The position numbers were made by a program, and so were the translations under genes. DNA of 62,848 nt from an uncultured Lachnospiraceae bacterium (GTDB lineage Bacteria > Bacillota > Clostridia > Lachnospirales > Lachnospiraceae): positions 1 to 62,848 of the forward strand of contig CAJTVT010000012.1 in assembly GCA_910580015.1 (NCBI GenBank), written 5' to 3'. The notes under the pieces were generated by a model. It saw only the letters and a list, made by a program, of their open reading frames with translations. It had not been told where the DNA came from and searched no databases. Shown in pieces: positions 43,633-53,184 of the stretch; within the stretch, counting starts at the first letter, position 1; each line of letters starts with the position of its first letter.

Positions 43633-45087
43633 ATGAGGAAAATTCTGTTTGCAGCATCCGAATGTGTACCATTTATCAAGACAGGAGGATTGGCTGACGT
43701 ATGTGGAGCGCTTCCCAAGGAATTTGACAAGGCGGATTGGGATATCCGGGTAGTGCTGCCAAATTACACCTGTATTCCAGAACACTGGAGGAATCAGTTT
43801 GAGTATGTGACACATTTTTATATGAGCTGCGGGAACTACATCCATGAGAAATATGTAGGAATATTACAGTATAAGATGGATGGCATTACTTATTATTTCA
43901 TCGATAACCAGGAATATTTCGACTGTTTTCTGCCTTATGGAGATATCCGGTTTGATATTGAGAAGTTTATATTTTTTGACAAGGCAGTGCTTTCCATGCT
44001 GCCGCTGATCAATTTCCAGCCCCAGATTATTCACTGCCATGACTGGGAAACTGGATTTATTCCAGTCTATTTAAAAACGGAATTTCAGGGAGATATGTTC
44101 TTCTGGGGAATGAAATCGATTATGACGATCCATAACTTGAAATTCCAGGGAATTTGGGATGTAAAGACAGTAAAAGGACTGACAGGGCTTCCCTCAAATT
44201 TGTTTGTACCAGATAAAATTGAATTTAAAAAGGATGCCAATATGTTAAAAGGTGGTCTTGTATACGCCGACTACATTACGACTGTCAGTGATACTTATGC
44301 ACAGGAAATACAGACAGATTATTATGGAGAAGGACTGAATGGTCTGCTCTCAGCAAGACATATGGATATGCAGGGAATCGTAAACGGTATTGACTATAAT
44401 GTGTATAATCCAGCCACAGATGAGAAGTTGTATGTAAATTATGATGCTGCAAGTCATCGGAAGAAGAAATGTATGAATAAGGAACGGCTGCAACAAGAAC
44501 TGGGACTGGCTGTCGACAAAAAACGTTATATGATTGGATTGATTTCCCGCCTTACGGATCAAAAGGGACTAGATTTGATCAACTATGTCATTGAACGGAT
44601 TATTGACGATTATACGCAGTTGGTAGTGATTGGGACAGGAGATCCCCAATATGAGAATATGTTCCGTCATTTTGCATGGAAATATCCAGATAAAATTTCA
44701 GCAAACATTTGTTATTCAGATGATTTGGCGCATAAGCTTTATGGCGCGGCAGATGCATTCCTGATGCCATCCCGCTTTGAACCTTGTGGATTGACGCAGA
44801 TGATCTCCTTCCGTTATGGAACTATTCCCATTGTTCGCGAGACAGGCGGCTTAAAGGACACAGTAAAACCATACAACGAGTATGACAATGTGGGAGACGG
44901 TTTCTCATTTACGAACTATAATGGTGAAGAGATGTTGAATATTATCAATTATTCAAAACATATTTTCTTTGATAAAAAACGTCAGTGGAATCAGATGATT
45001 GATCGTGCCATGGAAAATGACTATTCCTGGAATGCGTCCAAGTTCCGTTATGAAGGACTTTACAAGTACTTAATGGGAGAATGTTAA
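43633..45087 (+). CDS. glgA: Glycogen synthase (ADP-glucose)
   Basis: A 484-residue GT5 glycosyltransferase extending alpha-1,4-glucan chains. The N-terminal ADP-glucose motif KTGGLADVCGALPK (about 16-29) and the C-terminal MPSRFEPCGLTQM (E-x7-E region, about 378) are present. The start follows GGAGG. No other glg gene lies in the window. Confidence 0.96.
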   Translation: MRKILFAASECVPFIKTGGLADVCGALPKEFDKADWDIRVVLPNYTCIPEHWRNQFEYVTHFYMSCGNYIHEKYVGILQYKMDGITYYFIDNQEYFDCFLPYGDIRFDIEKFIFFDKAVLSMLPLINFQPQIIHCHDWETGFIPVYLKTEFQGDMFFWGMKSIMTIHNLKFQGIWDVKTVKGLTGLPSNLFVPDKIEFKKDANMLKGGLVYADYITTVSDTYAQEIQTDYYGEGLNGLLSARHMDMQGIVNGIDYNVYNPATDEKLYVNYDAASHRKKKCMNKERLQQELGLAVDKKRYMIGLISRLTDQKGLDLINYVIERIIDDYTQLVVIGTGDPQYENMFRHFAWKYPDKISANICYSDDLAHKLYGAADAFLMPSRFEPCGLTQMISFRYGTIPIVRETGGLKDTVKPYNEYDNVGDGFSFTNYNGEEMLNIINYSKHIFFDKKRQWNQMIDRAMENDYSWNASKFRYEGLYKYLMGEC

Positions 45088-45103
45088 ACAGAAAAAGCAC
45101 AGT

Positions 45104-45137
45104 AGCGAGCAGAGGATATTTTCCTCTGCTCGCTTTA
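45104..45137. terminator. Bidirectional terminator between glgA and gtrA
   Basis: AGCGAGCAGAGG (45104-45115) pairs perfectly with CCTCTGCTCGCT (45123-45134). It sits between convergent genes, with a short U-run for glgA. Confidence 0.88.
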
Positions 45138-45165
45138 TTACGAAGTGTCAAAAGAAATATTTCAG

Positions 45166-45582
45166 TTATTTCTGATTGTCTTTGAATATAAATAATTTGC
45201 TTGCCACATAATTCAAGATAATGACAAGAACATTGGAAAGAATTTTTATCAGAAGATCGTTTTGATGGAGGATGTCCACAAAAACCAACATCAGGGCTAA
45301 GTCCAGAATGCCTGTGGCCAGACGGCAGGAAAAAAAGGATAAGGTTTCTCTCACAATACCTGGCAAAGAATTGGCCCGATGTTCAAACACGAAATAGCGA
45401 TTGGTAAGATACGCGAACAGAACAGATAGAATCCATGCGATCACTGTGCCTGTGGCAGTACCCATTTTGAGTTGAGAGCATATATAATATACAATGATGT
45501 TTACCAGTGTTGTACATACGCCAAAAAATAAGTATAAAATAATCTGTTTATAAATATCAAACAATTCCTGAATTTTCTTCAT
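45166..45582 (-). CDS. GtrA-family membrane protein
   Basis: A 138-residue protein with four transmembrane helices. LYLFFGVCTTLVNIIVYYI and the loop LTNRYFVFEHR are typical of GtrA proteins, which help move lipid-linked sugars for wall or surface polysaccharide decoration. The start at 45582 (MKKIQELFDIYKQI) has AAGGAGG about 11 bases ahead; the frame extends to 45675 without a better site. Confidence 0.85.
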   Translation of the reverse strand: MKKIQELFDIYKQIILYLFFGVCTTLVNIIVYYICSQLKMGTATGTVIAWILSVLFAYLTNRYFVFEHRANSLPGIVRETLSFFSCRLATGILDLALMLVFVDILHQNDLLIKILSNVLVIILNYVASKLFIFKDNQK

Positions 45583-45757
45583 AATAACAATTCCCTCCTT
45601 GTATTTTTTCAAGAAACATGAAGTATCATAACACAACTTTGTATAAATTTCCATGAAATTTTTCATACTAAGCATGAGAATGTTTACGCTGATTATTTTA
45701 GATTTTAATATTTGAATCTTAAAATCAATTTGATTTTGTGCAGAATGGAGGAAATGA

Positions 45758-46462
45758 ATGGAAGAAAGTTTAAAACAACAGGAAAAACAAAAGAATGAAA
45801 ATGAAGAGATTAAAGATATGGGGCAGATGACGCTGGAACAGGGAAAGGAGCGTCATAAAATTTATCTGTTGTCTATCATAGGGGAGATTGAAGGCCATGA
45901 AACCCTTTCACCCAATGCAAAGACTACCAAATATGAGCATGTGCTTCCAAAACTTGCCTCAATAGAGGACGATGAGAGTGTGGATGGTGTGATGCTTTTG
46001 CTCAATACAGTGGGAGGAGACGTGGAATCTGGACTTGCCATTGCAGAAATGATTGCCTCCTTAAGCAAACCCACAGTTTCTCTTGTCTTGGGTGGAAGTC
46101 ATTCCATTGGAGTACCTCTGGCGGTTTCTACGGATTATTCTTATATTGTGCCTACGGGGACTATGGTGATTCATCCAGTGCGTCTCAACGGGCTTGTGAT
46201 CGGGGCACCTCAGACGTATGACTATTTCCAACAAATGCAAGACCGAATTACAGGATTTGTGGCTGGACACTGCTTTGCAAGACAGGAAACATTGGAAAAA
46301 ATGATGATGAATACGGGAATGCTCACAAAGGATCTAGGTACGATTCTGGTAGGCAGACAGGCAGTGGAAGAGGGAATTATCAATGAAGTGGGTGGTATTG
46401 ACGAAGCGATGAAGAAACTTCATCAAATGATCGATGAAAATAAGCAAAATAACGAAATCTGA
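45758..46462 (+). CDS. ClpP-like serine protease (TepA family)
   Basis: 234 residues. A ClpP/crotonase-type core has the nucleophile serine in LGGSHSIGVPL (about 115) and the histidine in MVIHPVRLNG (about 139). It lacks a signal peptide. TepA of B. subtilis is associated with protein translocation, or with spore protein turnover, and lies next to spoIIIE, as here. The start follows TGGAGG. Confidence 0.88.
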   Translation: MEESLKQQEKQKNENEEIKDMGQMTLEQGKERHKIYLLSIIGEIEGHETLSPNAKTTKYEHVLPKLASIEDDESVDGVMLLLNTVGGDVESGLAIAEMIASLSKPTVSLVLGGSHSIGVPLAVSTDYSYIVPTGTMVIHPVRLNGLVIGAPQTYDYFQQMQDRITGFVAGHCFARQETLEKMMMNTGMLTKDLGTILVGRQAVEEGIINEVGGIDEAMKKLHQMIDENKQNNEI

Positions 46463-46552
46463 AAACCCTAGAAAAGTTGTAATGACATTTTCTGCTAATT
46501 GTGCTAAACTATTAAGTACGCTCTCTATGGGGAATTATGAAATGAAAATGAT

Positions 46553-46592
46553 GTTTGCCATATGAGGGCAAACAGCTTTTGAAAAAAGCTGT
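46553..46592 (+). promoter_or_regulatory. Two abutting hairpins upstream of ftsK
   Basis: GTTTGCC/GGCAAAC (46553-46559 with 46567-46573) and ACAGCTTTT/AAAAGCTGT (46572-46580 with 46584-46592) are both perfect and share two bases. The second has its T-run on the 5' arm, so it is not a usual terminator. They lie 33 bases before the ftsK start. Confidence 0.55.
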
Positions 46593-46625
46593 ACGAAATT
46601 GGCGGACAATTTAGGAGGAAATGTT

Positions 46626-49181
46626 ATGGCAGCAAAGCCTGAAGGCAGAAAAAATAAAAAGGATACAAAAGAGATACCTTTTCAGAGTGAGGTGACGCTC
46701 CTGGCGATATTGGCAGTGTGTATTCTCTTATTTATCAGCAATTTCGGGTTTGGAGGATTTATTGGAGAAAAGGTAAGCCTCCTGCTTTTTGGATTATTTG
46801 GTATGATGGCATATCTTGTTCCTGTCTGTTTTTTTGTAGGGGCAGCTTTTTTTATCTCTAACCGAGAAAATGGACTTGCCATGATAAAATTGATTGCTGG
46901 AATCTTATTTGTATCCTTTTTATGTCTATTTGTGGAATTGATTGTAGGTGGGGACACAGGATATTCTATTAAGAAATCCTTTCAGTATGCAGTAAAGTAT
47001 AAAAGTGGCGGTGGCGCTTTGGGCGGAATGATTGTCAGTATTTTGTGTCCAGCTATTGGAAAAGCAGGCGCTTATGTGGTGGATGTGATTACTCTGATTA
47101 TTTCTATGGTTATTTTGACAGAGCGTTCCTTCCTTGGAGGGGTCAAAAAGGGTAGTCGCAAGGTCTATGACAGCGCGAAAGAAGATGCAGCAAGACGCAA
47201 AGAGGTACGGCAAAATCGGAGAGAGAGGCAGGAGTTTCGAAGAGAAAGACAGGTACAGCGGCGGATCGATAAAAAGGTGGAAGGGGTCGCATTAGATACC
47301 AAAATATATCCGATTGATGCGAAACTGTCTGATAATATCAGTGAGTTAAAAATGCCTGCGGAGAAAGAACGGCAAAGAGAGAAAGAACCTGAAAATGCCA
47401 AGATGAAAGACGATTTTTTTTCGAACATAGATCAGAAGTCCGTTCAAGATGTACCTGAGCAGCCAGAGCCGATGGTGGTGGAGAAGTTACATAGGAAGCC
47501 AAGCAAAAGTGGGAAATCTGAGAGTCAAGTAGCGACAGAAGTGGCAGTTCAGATGAGGGAAGCTCCCACTTTTTCAAAGGAAGAGATCCAGGAGACTTCA
47601 AATGAAAAGAATGCAAGAAAAGAATCGGATTCTATGGAAGAAATCTTTCAGGAAGTCTCTGGTTCCATGAGCCATTTGGTCCAGGAAGAGATGGGTGGGA
47701 TAAAAAAAGAGGGAGCAGATTATGTGCTTCCACCAGTCTCATTATTAAAACCAGGAAATCCTGGAAAGCGCGACAACCGACAGCAGCTTCAGGAGACAGC
47801 GCTGCAATTACAGCAGATATTAAAGAATTTTGGAGTAAATGTGACGATCAGCGATGTCAGTTGCGGTCCCAGTGTTACCCGGTATGAGCTACAGCCAGAA
47901 TTGGGAGTGAAGGTCAGTAAGATCGTAAATCTGGCCGACGATATCAAATTAAATCTTGCGGCGGCAGATATCCGTATTGAAGCGCCCATTCCCGGAAAGG
48001 CTGCTGTTGGGATTGAAGTTCCCAATAAAGAAAATGTAATGGTGCGATTTCGTGAGATGATCGAGGCAAAAGAATTTCAAAATCATCCATCTAGTATCTG
48101 TTTTACCGCAGGAAAAGATATCGGAGGACAGGTGGTTGTGGCAGATATCGCGAAAATGCCTCATCTGCTGATTGCAGGTGCCACGGGTTCCGGAAAATCT
48201 GTCTGTATCAACACCATAATTATGAGCATTTTGTACAAAGCAAATCCAGAAGATGTGAAACTGATTCTAATTGATCCGAAAGTGGTGGAGCTAAGTGTAT
48301 ACAATGGGATTCCACATCTTTTCATTCCAGTGGTTACGGATCCTAAGAAAGCCGCAGGTGCTTTGCACTGGGCGGTAGCAGAGATGACAGATCGTTATCA
48401 GAAATTTGCAGATTATCAGGTGCGTGACCTTAAAGGGTACAATCAGAAAGTGGAAGCTATCAAAGACGTGGAGGATGACACAAAGCCAGGAAAGCTTCCA
48501 CAGATTGTCATTGTAGTGGACGAGTTGGCAGACCTTATGATGGTTGCACCAGGAGACGTGGAAGATGCGATTTGTCGGCTTGCACAGCTTGCCAGGGCAG
48601 CCGGCATTCATTTGATCATCGCCACGCAGCGACCTTCTGTGGATGTAATTACGGGTCTTATCAAGGCAAATATGCCCTCACGGATTGCTTTTTCTGTATC
48701 ATCTGGCGTGGATTCCAGGACAATTTTAGATATGAATGGCGCTGAAAAATTACTGGGAAACGGGGATATGTTGTTTTATCCCCAGGGATATCAAAAACCC
48801 TTACGCGTCCAGGGACCATTTGTGAGTGATCCAGAAGTGGAAAAAGTGGTAGAATTTTTGAAAAAGCAAAGCACAGTCGTGTACAATGAGGAAATTGAGG
48901 AAAAGATGAATACCGTCACCATCTCCTCTGGTGGAACGGGTGCAGTTGGAGGAAGCGAGCGAGATACACATTTTGTGGAGGCCGGAAAATTTGTAATAGA
49001 AAAAGAAAAAGGTTCCATTGGTATGTTGCAGCGTATGTTTAAAATTGGATTTAATCGAGCAGCAAGAATTATGGATCAGTTGGAAGAAGCCGGTGTTGTG
49101 GGGCCAGAGGAAGGAACCAAGGCAAGAAAAATTTTAATGACCTTATCAGAATTTGAAGAATATGTAGACGAACATGTGTAG
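46626..49181 (+). CDS. DNA translocase FtsK/SpoIIIE
   Basis: 851 residues. Four N-terminal transmembrane helices (about 20-170), a charged Glu/Lys/Arg linker (about 175-380), a RecA-type motor with Walker A GATGSGKSVCIN (about 518) and Walker B IVIVVDELADLMM, and a C-terminal winged-helix gamma domain (GSIGMLQRMFKIGFNRAARI, about residues 798-817) for reading polar DNA motifs. It pumps chromosomal DNA through the septum at division or sporulation. TTAGGAGG precedes the ATG at 46626; an upstream TTG overlaps that site. Confidence 0.96.
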   Translation: MAAKPEGRKNKKDTKEIPFQSEVTLLAILAVCILLFISNFGFGGFIGEKVSLLLFGLFGMMAYLVPVCFFVGAAFFISNRENGLAMIKLIAGILFVSFLCLFVELIVGGDTGYSIKKSFQYAVKYKSGGGALGGMIVSILCPAIGKAGAYVVDVITLIISMVILTERSFLGGVKKGSRKVYDSAKEDAARRKEVRQNRRERQEFRRERQVQRRIDKKVEGVALDTKIYPIDAKLSDNISELKMPAEKERQREKEPENAKMKDDFFSNIDQKSVQDVPEQPEPMVVEKLHRKPSKSGKSESQVATEVAVQMREAPTFSKEEIQETSNEKNARKESDSMEEIFQEVSGSMSHLVQEEMGGIKKEGADYVLPPVSLLKPGNPGKRDNRQQLQETALQLQQILKNFGVNVTISDVSCGPSVTRYELQPELGVKVSKIVNLADDIKLNLAAADIRIEAPIPGKAAVGIEVPNKENVMVRFREMIEAKEFQNHPSSICFTAGKDIGGQVVVADIAKMPHLLIAGATGSGKSVCINTIIMSILYKANPEDVKLILIDPKVVELSVYNGIPHLFIPVVTDPKKAAGALHWAVAEMTDRYQKFADYQVRDLKGYNQKVEAIKDVEDDTKPGKLPQIVIVVDELADLMMVAPGDVEDAICRLAQLARAAGIHLIIATQRPSVDVITGLIKANMPSRIAFSVSSGVDSRTILDMNGAEKLLGNGDMLFYPQGYQKPLRVQGPFVSDPEVEKVVEFLKKQSTVVYNEEIEEKMNTVTISSGGTGAVGGSERDTHFVEAGKFVIEKEKGSIGMLQRMFKIGFNRAARIMDQLEEAGVVGPEEGTKARKILMTLSEFEEYVDEHV

Positions 49182-49222
49182 GTATGTTATCATCAAACAT
49201 AATACGAAAAGGGAGGAAGAAT

Positions 49223-50893
49223 ATGAAGACTGATATTCAGATTGCGCAGGAAGCAGAAATGATTCACATCCGCGAAGTGGCGGCGCAGCTTGGTATTCAT
49301 GAGGAAGAATTAGAGCTGTATGGGAACTATAAGGCCAAACTTTCCGACGAGTTGATGGAGAAGGTAAAGGATCGGGAAGATGGAAAACTGATTTTGGTGA
49401 CAGCAATCAATCCCACGCCAGCAGGTGAAGGAAAGACTACCACAAGTGTCGGATTGGGAGAAGCTTTTGGCAGACTGGGTAAGAGAGCCGTTTTAGCCCT
49501 TCGGGAACCTTCATTGGGTCCATGTTTTGGAATTAAGGGAGGGGCTGCGGGAGGCGGCTATGCCCAGGTAGTCCCCATGGAGGATCTGAATTTGCATTTT
49601 ACGGGAGATTTCCATGCCATTACCTCTGCGAATAATTTGCTTGCAGCCTTGCTGGATAACCACATCCAACAGGGAAATGAATTAGGAATCGATCCCAGAC
49701 AGATTGTCTGGAAACGCTGTCTGGATATGAATGACCGAGTGCTGCGCAATATTGTAGTAGGGCTTGGAAGCAAAATGGATGGGATGGTGCGTGAGGACCA
49801 TTTTGTGATCACTGTGGCCTCCGAGATTATGGCGGTACTCTGTCTGGCAGACGACATGGCAGATTTAAAAAGGCGTTTGGGAAGCATGATCGTGGCATAC
49901 GATTTTGATGGCAAACCTGTGACGGCAGCAGATTTAAAGGCTACAGGGTCAATGGCAGCTCTTTTAAAGGATGCCCTGAAGCCCAATCTGATACAGACTT
50001 TGGAACATACACCAGCGATTGTCCATGGAGGGCCTTTTGCAAATATTGCTCATGGCTGCAATAGTGTCCGTGCTACAAAGACAGCTTTAAAGCTCGCAGA
50101 TTATGTGGTGACAGAAGCAGGATTTGGTGCAGATCTTGGTGCAGAAAAGTTCTTAGATATCAAATGTCGTATGGCCGGCTTACGGCCAGATGCAGTTGTG
50201 TTGGTGGCAACGATACGTGCGCTAAAATACAATGGTGGTGTGCCAAAAGCAGAACTTTCTTCAGAAAATGTAGAAGCATTAAAACGAGGGATTGTGAACT
50301 TGGAAAAGCATATTGAAAATTTACAGAAATATGGAGTTCCAGTTGTGGTTACCTTAAATTCCTTCCTGACAGATACCAAAGATGAGACGGATTTTGTAGA
50401 ACAATTCTGTAGAGAAAGAGGTTGTGAATTTGCGCTGTCTCAAGTGTGGGAAAAAGGCGGAGAAGGTGGAATTGCGCTGGCAGAGAAAGTCTTAAAGACA
50501 CTGGAAGAAAAAGAAAGTCACTTTAAACCCCTTTATGATAGTAAACTCTCTCTCACAGAGAAAATTGAGACAGTTGCAAAGGAAATCTATGGTGCAGATG
50601 GTGTAAGCTATGCTCCTGCTGCTTTAAAAGAATTAAAACGGATTGAAGATTTGGGAATGGGAGAATTTCCTGTATGTATGGCGAAGACACAGTATTCTTT
50701 ATCGGATGATCAGACGAAACTTGGACGTCCTCGTGGATTTACCGTTCAAGTGCGGGAAGTTTATGTATCTGCTGGGGCTGGTTTTGTAGTGGTGGTTACT
50801 GGAGCAATTATGACAATGCCAGGACTGGGGAAAAAACCTGCGGCATATGGAATTGATGTGAGTGATGAAGGCGTTATCACTGGATTGTTTTAA
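49223..50893 (+). CDS. fhs: Formate--tetrahydrofolate ligase
   Basis: A 556-residue enzyme making 10-formyl-THF from formate, ATP and THF. The nucleotide-binding loop TPAGEGKTTTSVGLGEA (about 65-81) and the LREPSLGPCFGIKGGAAGGG motif (about 93-112) are complete. The start at 49223 follows GGGAGG. It is followed after 29 bases by folD, so formate enters the one-carbon pool through this pair, either for biosynthesis or as part of acetogenesis. Confidence 0.98.
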   Translation: MKTDIQIAQEAEMIHIREVAAQLGIHEEELELYGNYKAKLSDELMEKVKDREDGKLILVTAINPTPAGEGKTTTSVGLGEAFGRLGKRAVLALREPSLGPCFGIKGGAAGGGYAQVVPMEDLNLHFTGDFHAITSANNLLAALLDNHIQQGNELGIDPRQIVWKRCLDMNDRVLRNIVVGLGSKMDGMVREDHFVITVASEIMAVLCLADDMADLKRRLGSMIVAYDFDGKPVTAADLKATGSMAALLKDALKPNLIQTLEHTPAIVHGGPFANIAHGCNSVRATKTALKLADYVVTEAGFGADLGAEKFLDIKCRMAGLRPDAVVLVATIRALKYNGGVPKAELSSENVEALKRGIVNLEKHIENLQKYGVPVVVTLNSFLTDTKDETDFVEQFCRERGCEFALSQVWEKGGEGGIALAEKVLKTLEEKESHFKPLYDSKLSLTEKIETVAKEIYGADGVSYAPAALKELKRIEDLGMGEFPVCMAKTQYSLSDDQTKLGRPRGFTVQVREVYVSAGAGFVVVVTGAIMTMPGLGKKPAAYGIDVSDEGVITGLF

Positions 50894-50922
50894 AGTGTTT
50901 GTGTGAGAAAGGAAGATAAGTC

Positions 50923-51765
50923 ATGGCAGAAATCATAGATGGAAAGAAAATCTCTCAGCAGATTAAAGACGAGTTAAAGGACAAGGTAGAAGCATTAAAA
51001 GCGAACGGAAAGACAGGCGCTCTTGCGGTAATCCAGGTGGGAGAAGATCCTGCTTCTAGCGTGTATGTCCGAAATAAGAAAAATGCGTGCGCTTATATTG
51101 GGATAGAATCTTTGGCGTATGAATTGCCAGAGGAGACCTCCGAGGAAGCGTTGTTGAAATTGATCGGGGAATTGAATGAGAAGGAACAGGTAAAGGGGAT
51201 TTTAGTCCAGCTTCCCCTGCCAAATCATATTTGCGAGGACAAGATTATACAGGCAATCAGTCTCAAAAAGGATGTGGACGGGTTCCATCCCCAGAGCGTG
51301 GGAGCCATGACAATTGGGGAGCCAGGATTTCTCTCCTGTACTCCAGCAGGAGTGATTCAGCTTTTGAAACGTTCAAACGTGGAGATTTCTGGAAAACATT
51401 GTGTTGTAATTGGAAGAAGTAATATTGTAGGAAAGCCCATGGCCCTTCTGATGCTTCGCGAAAATGCCACAGTGACGGTTACCCACTCCAGGACACAGAA
51501 CTTAAAAGAAATTTGCAGGCAGGCAGATATTTTGATTGTGGCTATGGGCAAGCCTCGTTTTATTGGTGCAGAGTATGTGAAAGAAGGGGCAGTGGTGATT
51601 GATGTTGGTATTCACCGTGATGAAAATAATAAATTATGTGGAGATGTAAAATATGAGGAGGTGCAACAGGTAGCGTCTGCCATTACACCGGTTCCGGGAG
51701 GGGTAGGCCCCATGACCATTGCAATGCTGATGAGTAACTGTGTACAGAGTATAGAAGAGGAATAA
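50923..51765 (+). CDS. folD: Methylenetetrahydrofolate dehydrogenase / cyclohydrolase
   Basis: A 280-residue bifunctional enzyme linking 10-formyl-THF and 5,10-methylene-THF with NAD(P). VQVGEDPASSVYVRNK (active-site Tyr/Lys), DVDGFHP, CTPAGVIQLL and the Rossmann GRSNIVGKPMA are all present. It forms an operon with fhs. Confidence 0.98.
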   Translation: MAEIIDGKKISQQIKDELKDKVEALKANGKTGALAVIQVGEDPASSVYVRNKKNACAYIGIESLAYELPEETSEEALLKLIGELNEKEQVKGILVQLPLPNHICEDKIIQAISLKKDVDGFHPQSVGAMTIGEPGFLSCTPAGVIQLLKRSNVEISGKHCVVIGRSNIVGKPMALLMLRENATVTVTHSRTQNLKEICRQADILIVAMGKPRFIGAEYVKEGAVVIDVGIHRDENNKLCGDVKYEEVQQVASAITPVPGGVGPMTIAMLMSNCVQSIEEE

Positions 51766-51767
51766 GA

Positions 51768-52937
51768 ATGAAGTGTGCAAATTGTGGAGCAGAGATAAAG
51801 GTGGGGTGTATTTACTGTTCTGTCTGTGGAAAAGAGGCACAGATTGTATCCGATTACAATTTGCTGGAAGATGATTTCCTGCGGAATGTTCTGAAAGAAA
51901 AGGAGGAGAAGGCCGCAGAGAAGACATCCAGAGAACTATTAGAAAAAGAGAAGAATGATAAAGAGATCTCAAAATCCCATGCTTCCCAGGGTGGGAAAAA
52001 GGGAAAAGGGAATCGAAAGAGAAAAAAGCGTCTAATATTTGCAGGAACAGCCATAATACTACTGGTTATCCTGATTGTGTCCATGGTTCTGATTGTAAAT
52101 TACGGCCAGGAGCATTCCTATGATTATCAGATGGAGCAAGCAAAAGCATTTCAAAAAGAGATGAATTACAGACAAGCAGAAAAGCATGTGAAGCGAGCTT
52201 TGGAATTAGAAGGAGACAGTCTGGAAGCAAATTTGACGCTTGCAGATATTTATCTGTTACAGGGAGAGGAAAAACAGGCGTTGTCTCTTCTTGAGAAACT
52301 TCGCAAAGAACACAAGGATAATTTGGAAATTCATCAAAAACTGATCCAGATCTATGATGAGAAAAAAGATTTTGAGAGTATCCATGTACTCAGCGAGACC
52401 GTGGATGATATGGAAGTTTCCAAGTTGTTTTCCAAGTATGTTCCAGAACCGCCAGAATTTGATATTCCAGAAGGCATTTATGAAGAGGCGGTTTCTGTGA
52501 GAATTATGGCGCAGGAGGGCTGCGAAGTTTATTTTACAATCGATGGCTCCGATCCAACACAGGGAATTCGATATGAAAATCCTATTTTGATAGAGCCAGG
52601 TCAGGAATTGCAGATTCGGGCGATTGCCTGTAATACTTATGGGATCTACAGTGAGGAGATTGAGGCAAGTTTTAAAGTACAGATTCCAATTCCTGAGATT
52701 CCTCAAGTAAGTCCAAGCGGGGGCAGTTTTTATATGCCACAGGAGATCTATGTGAAAGTTCCAACTGGGTGCAAGGTATACTATACCTGGGATGGAACAG
52801 AACCGACTGTAAATTCCCAACAGTATACGCAGCCTCTAACAATGCCAGAGGGAAATAATATCCTTTCTCTGGTGCTGGTCAATCAGTATGGGAAAAGTTC
52901 TAATGTGCTCCGATGCAATTATATTTATATTCCATAA
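51768..52937 (+). CDS. Zinc-ribbon, TPR and chitobiase-C domain membrane protein
   Basis: 389 residues. An N-terminal zinc ribbon (CANCGAEIKVGCIYCSVCG in parts; four Cys in CxxC pairs, residues 3-24), a charged linker, one transmembrane helix (about 88-110) and two TPR-like helices (about 120-185) are followed by two tandem CHB_HEX_C_1-like beta domains. Each of these has the YFTIDGSDPT / YYTWDGTEPT signature (about 258 and 345). Zinc ribbon inside, sugar-binding-like domains outside. It starts 2 bases after folD, so it shares its transcript. Function unknown. Confidence 0.85.
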   Translation: MKCANCGAEIKVGCIYCSVCGKEAQIVSDYNLLEDDFLRNVLKEKEEKAAEKTSRELLEKEKNDKEISKSHASQGGKKGKGNRKRKKRLIFAGTAIILLVILIVSMVLIVNYGQEHSYDYQMEQAKAFQKEMNYRQAEKHVKRALELEGDSLEANLTLADIYLLQGEEKQALSLLEKLRKEHKDNLEIHQKLIQIYDEKKDFESIHVLSETVDDMEVSKLFSKYVPEPPEFDIPEGIYEEAVSVRIMAQEGCEVYFTIDGSDPTQGIRYENPILIEPGQELQIRAIACNTYGIYSEEIEASFKVQIPIPEIPQVSPSGGSFYMPQEIYVKVPTGCKVYYTWDGTEPTVNSQQYTQPLTMPEGNNILSLVLVNQYGKSSNVLRCNYIYIP

Positions 52938-53058
52938 TGTTGCATAGAGCTAAATATGTAGCCACATGACAATCAGTCCAGATAGAATGTTATCATACGG
53001 TCAATATACGAATCAAAGTTATCAGGACATATTTTGTCATGTCATAATATGAAAAAGG

Positions 53059-53116
53059 GCAGATTTTGCCATGGAGTCCTATTTTTTTGGATTTGATGGC
53101 AAAACCTGCTTTTTTT
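53059..53116 (+). terminator. Strong terminator upstream of pheA
   Basis: GCAGATTTTGCCAT (53059-53072) pairs with ATGGCAAAACCTGC (53096-53109), one mismatch, followed by seven T. It ends the fhs-folD transcript or acts as an attenuator; a promoter-like site lies just after it. Confidence 0.85.
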
Positions 53117-53127
53117 CGCGCCAAAAC

Positions 53128-53156
53128 TTGCCTTTAAGCCCTGATTGGTATATGAT
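53128..53156 (+). promoter_or_regulatory. Probable promoter of pheA
   Basis: TTGCCT (53128-53133), 17 bases, TATGAT (53151-53156), about 30 bases before the pheA start. Confidence 0.5.
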
Positions 53157-53184
53157 AATAGAAAACGTTTTAAGGATGTGGCGT

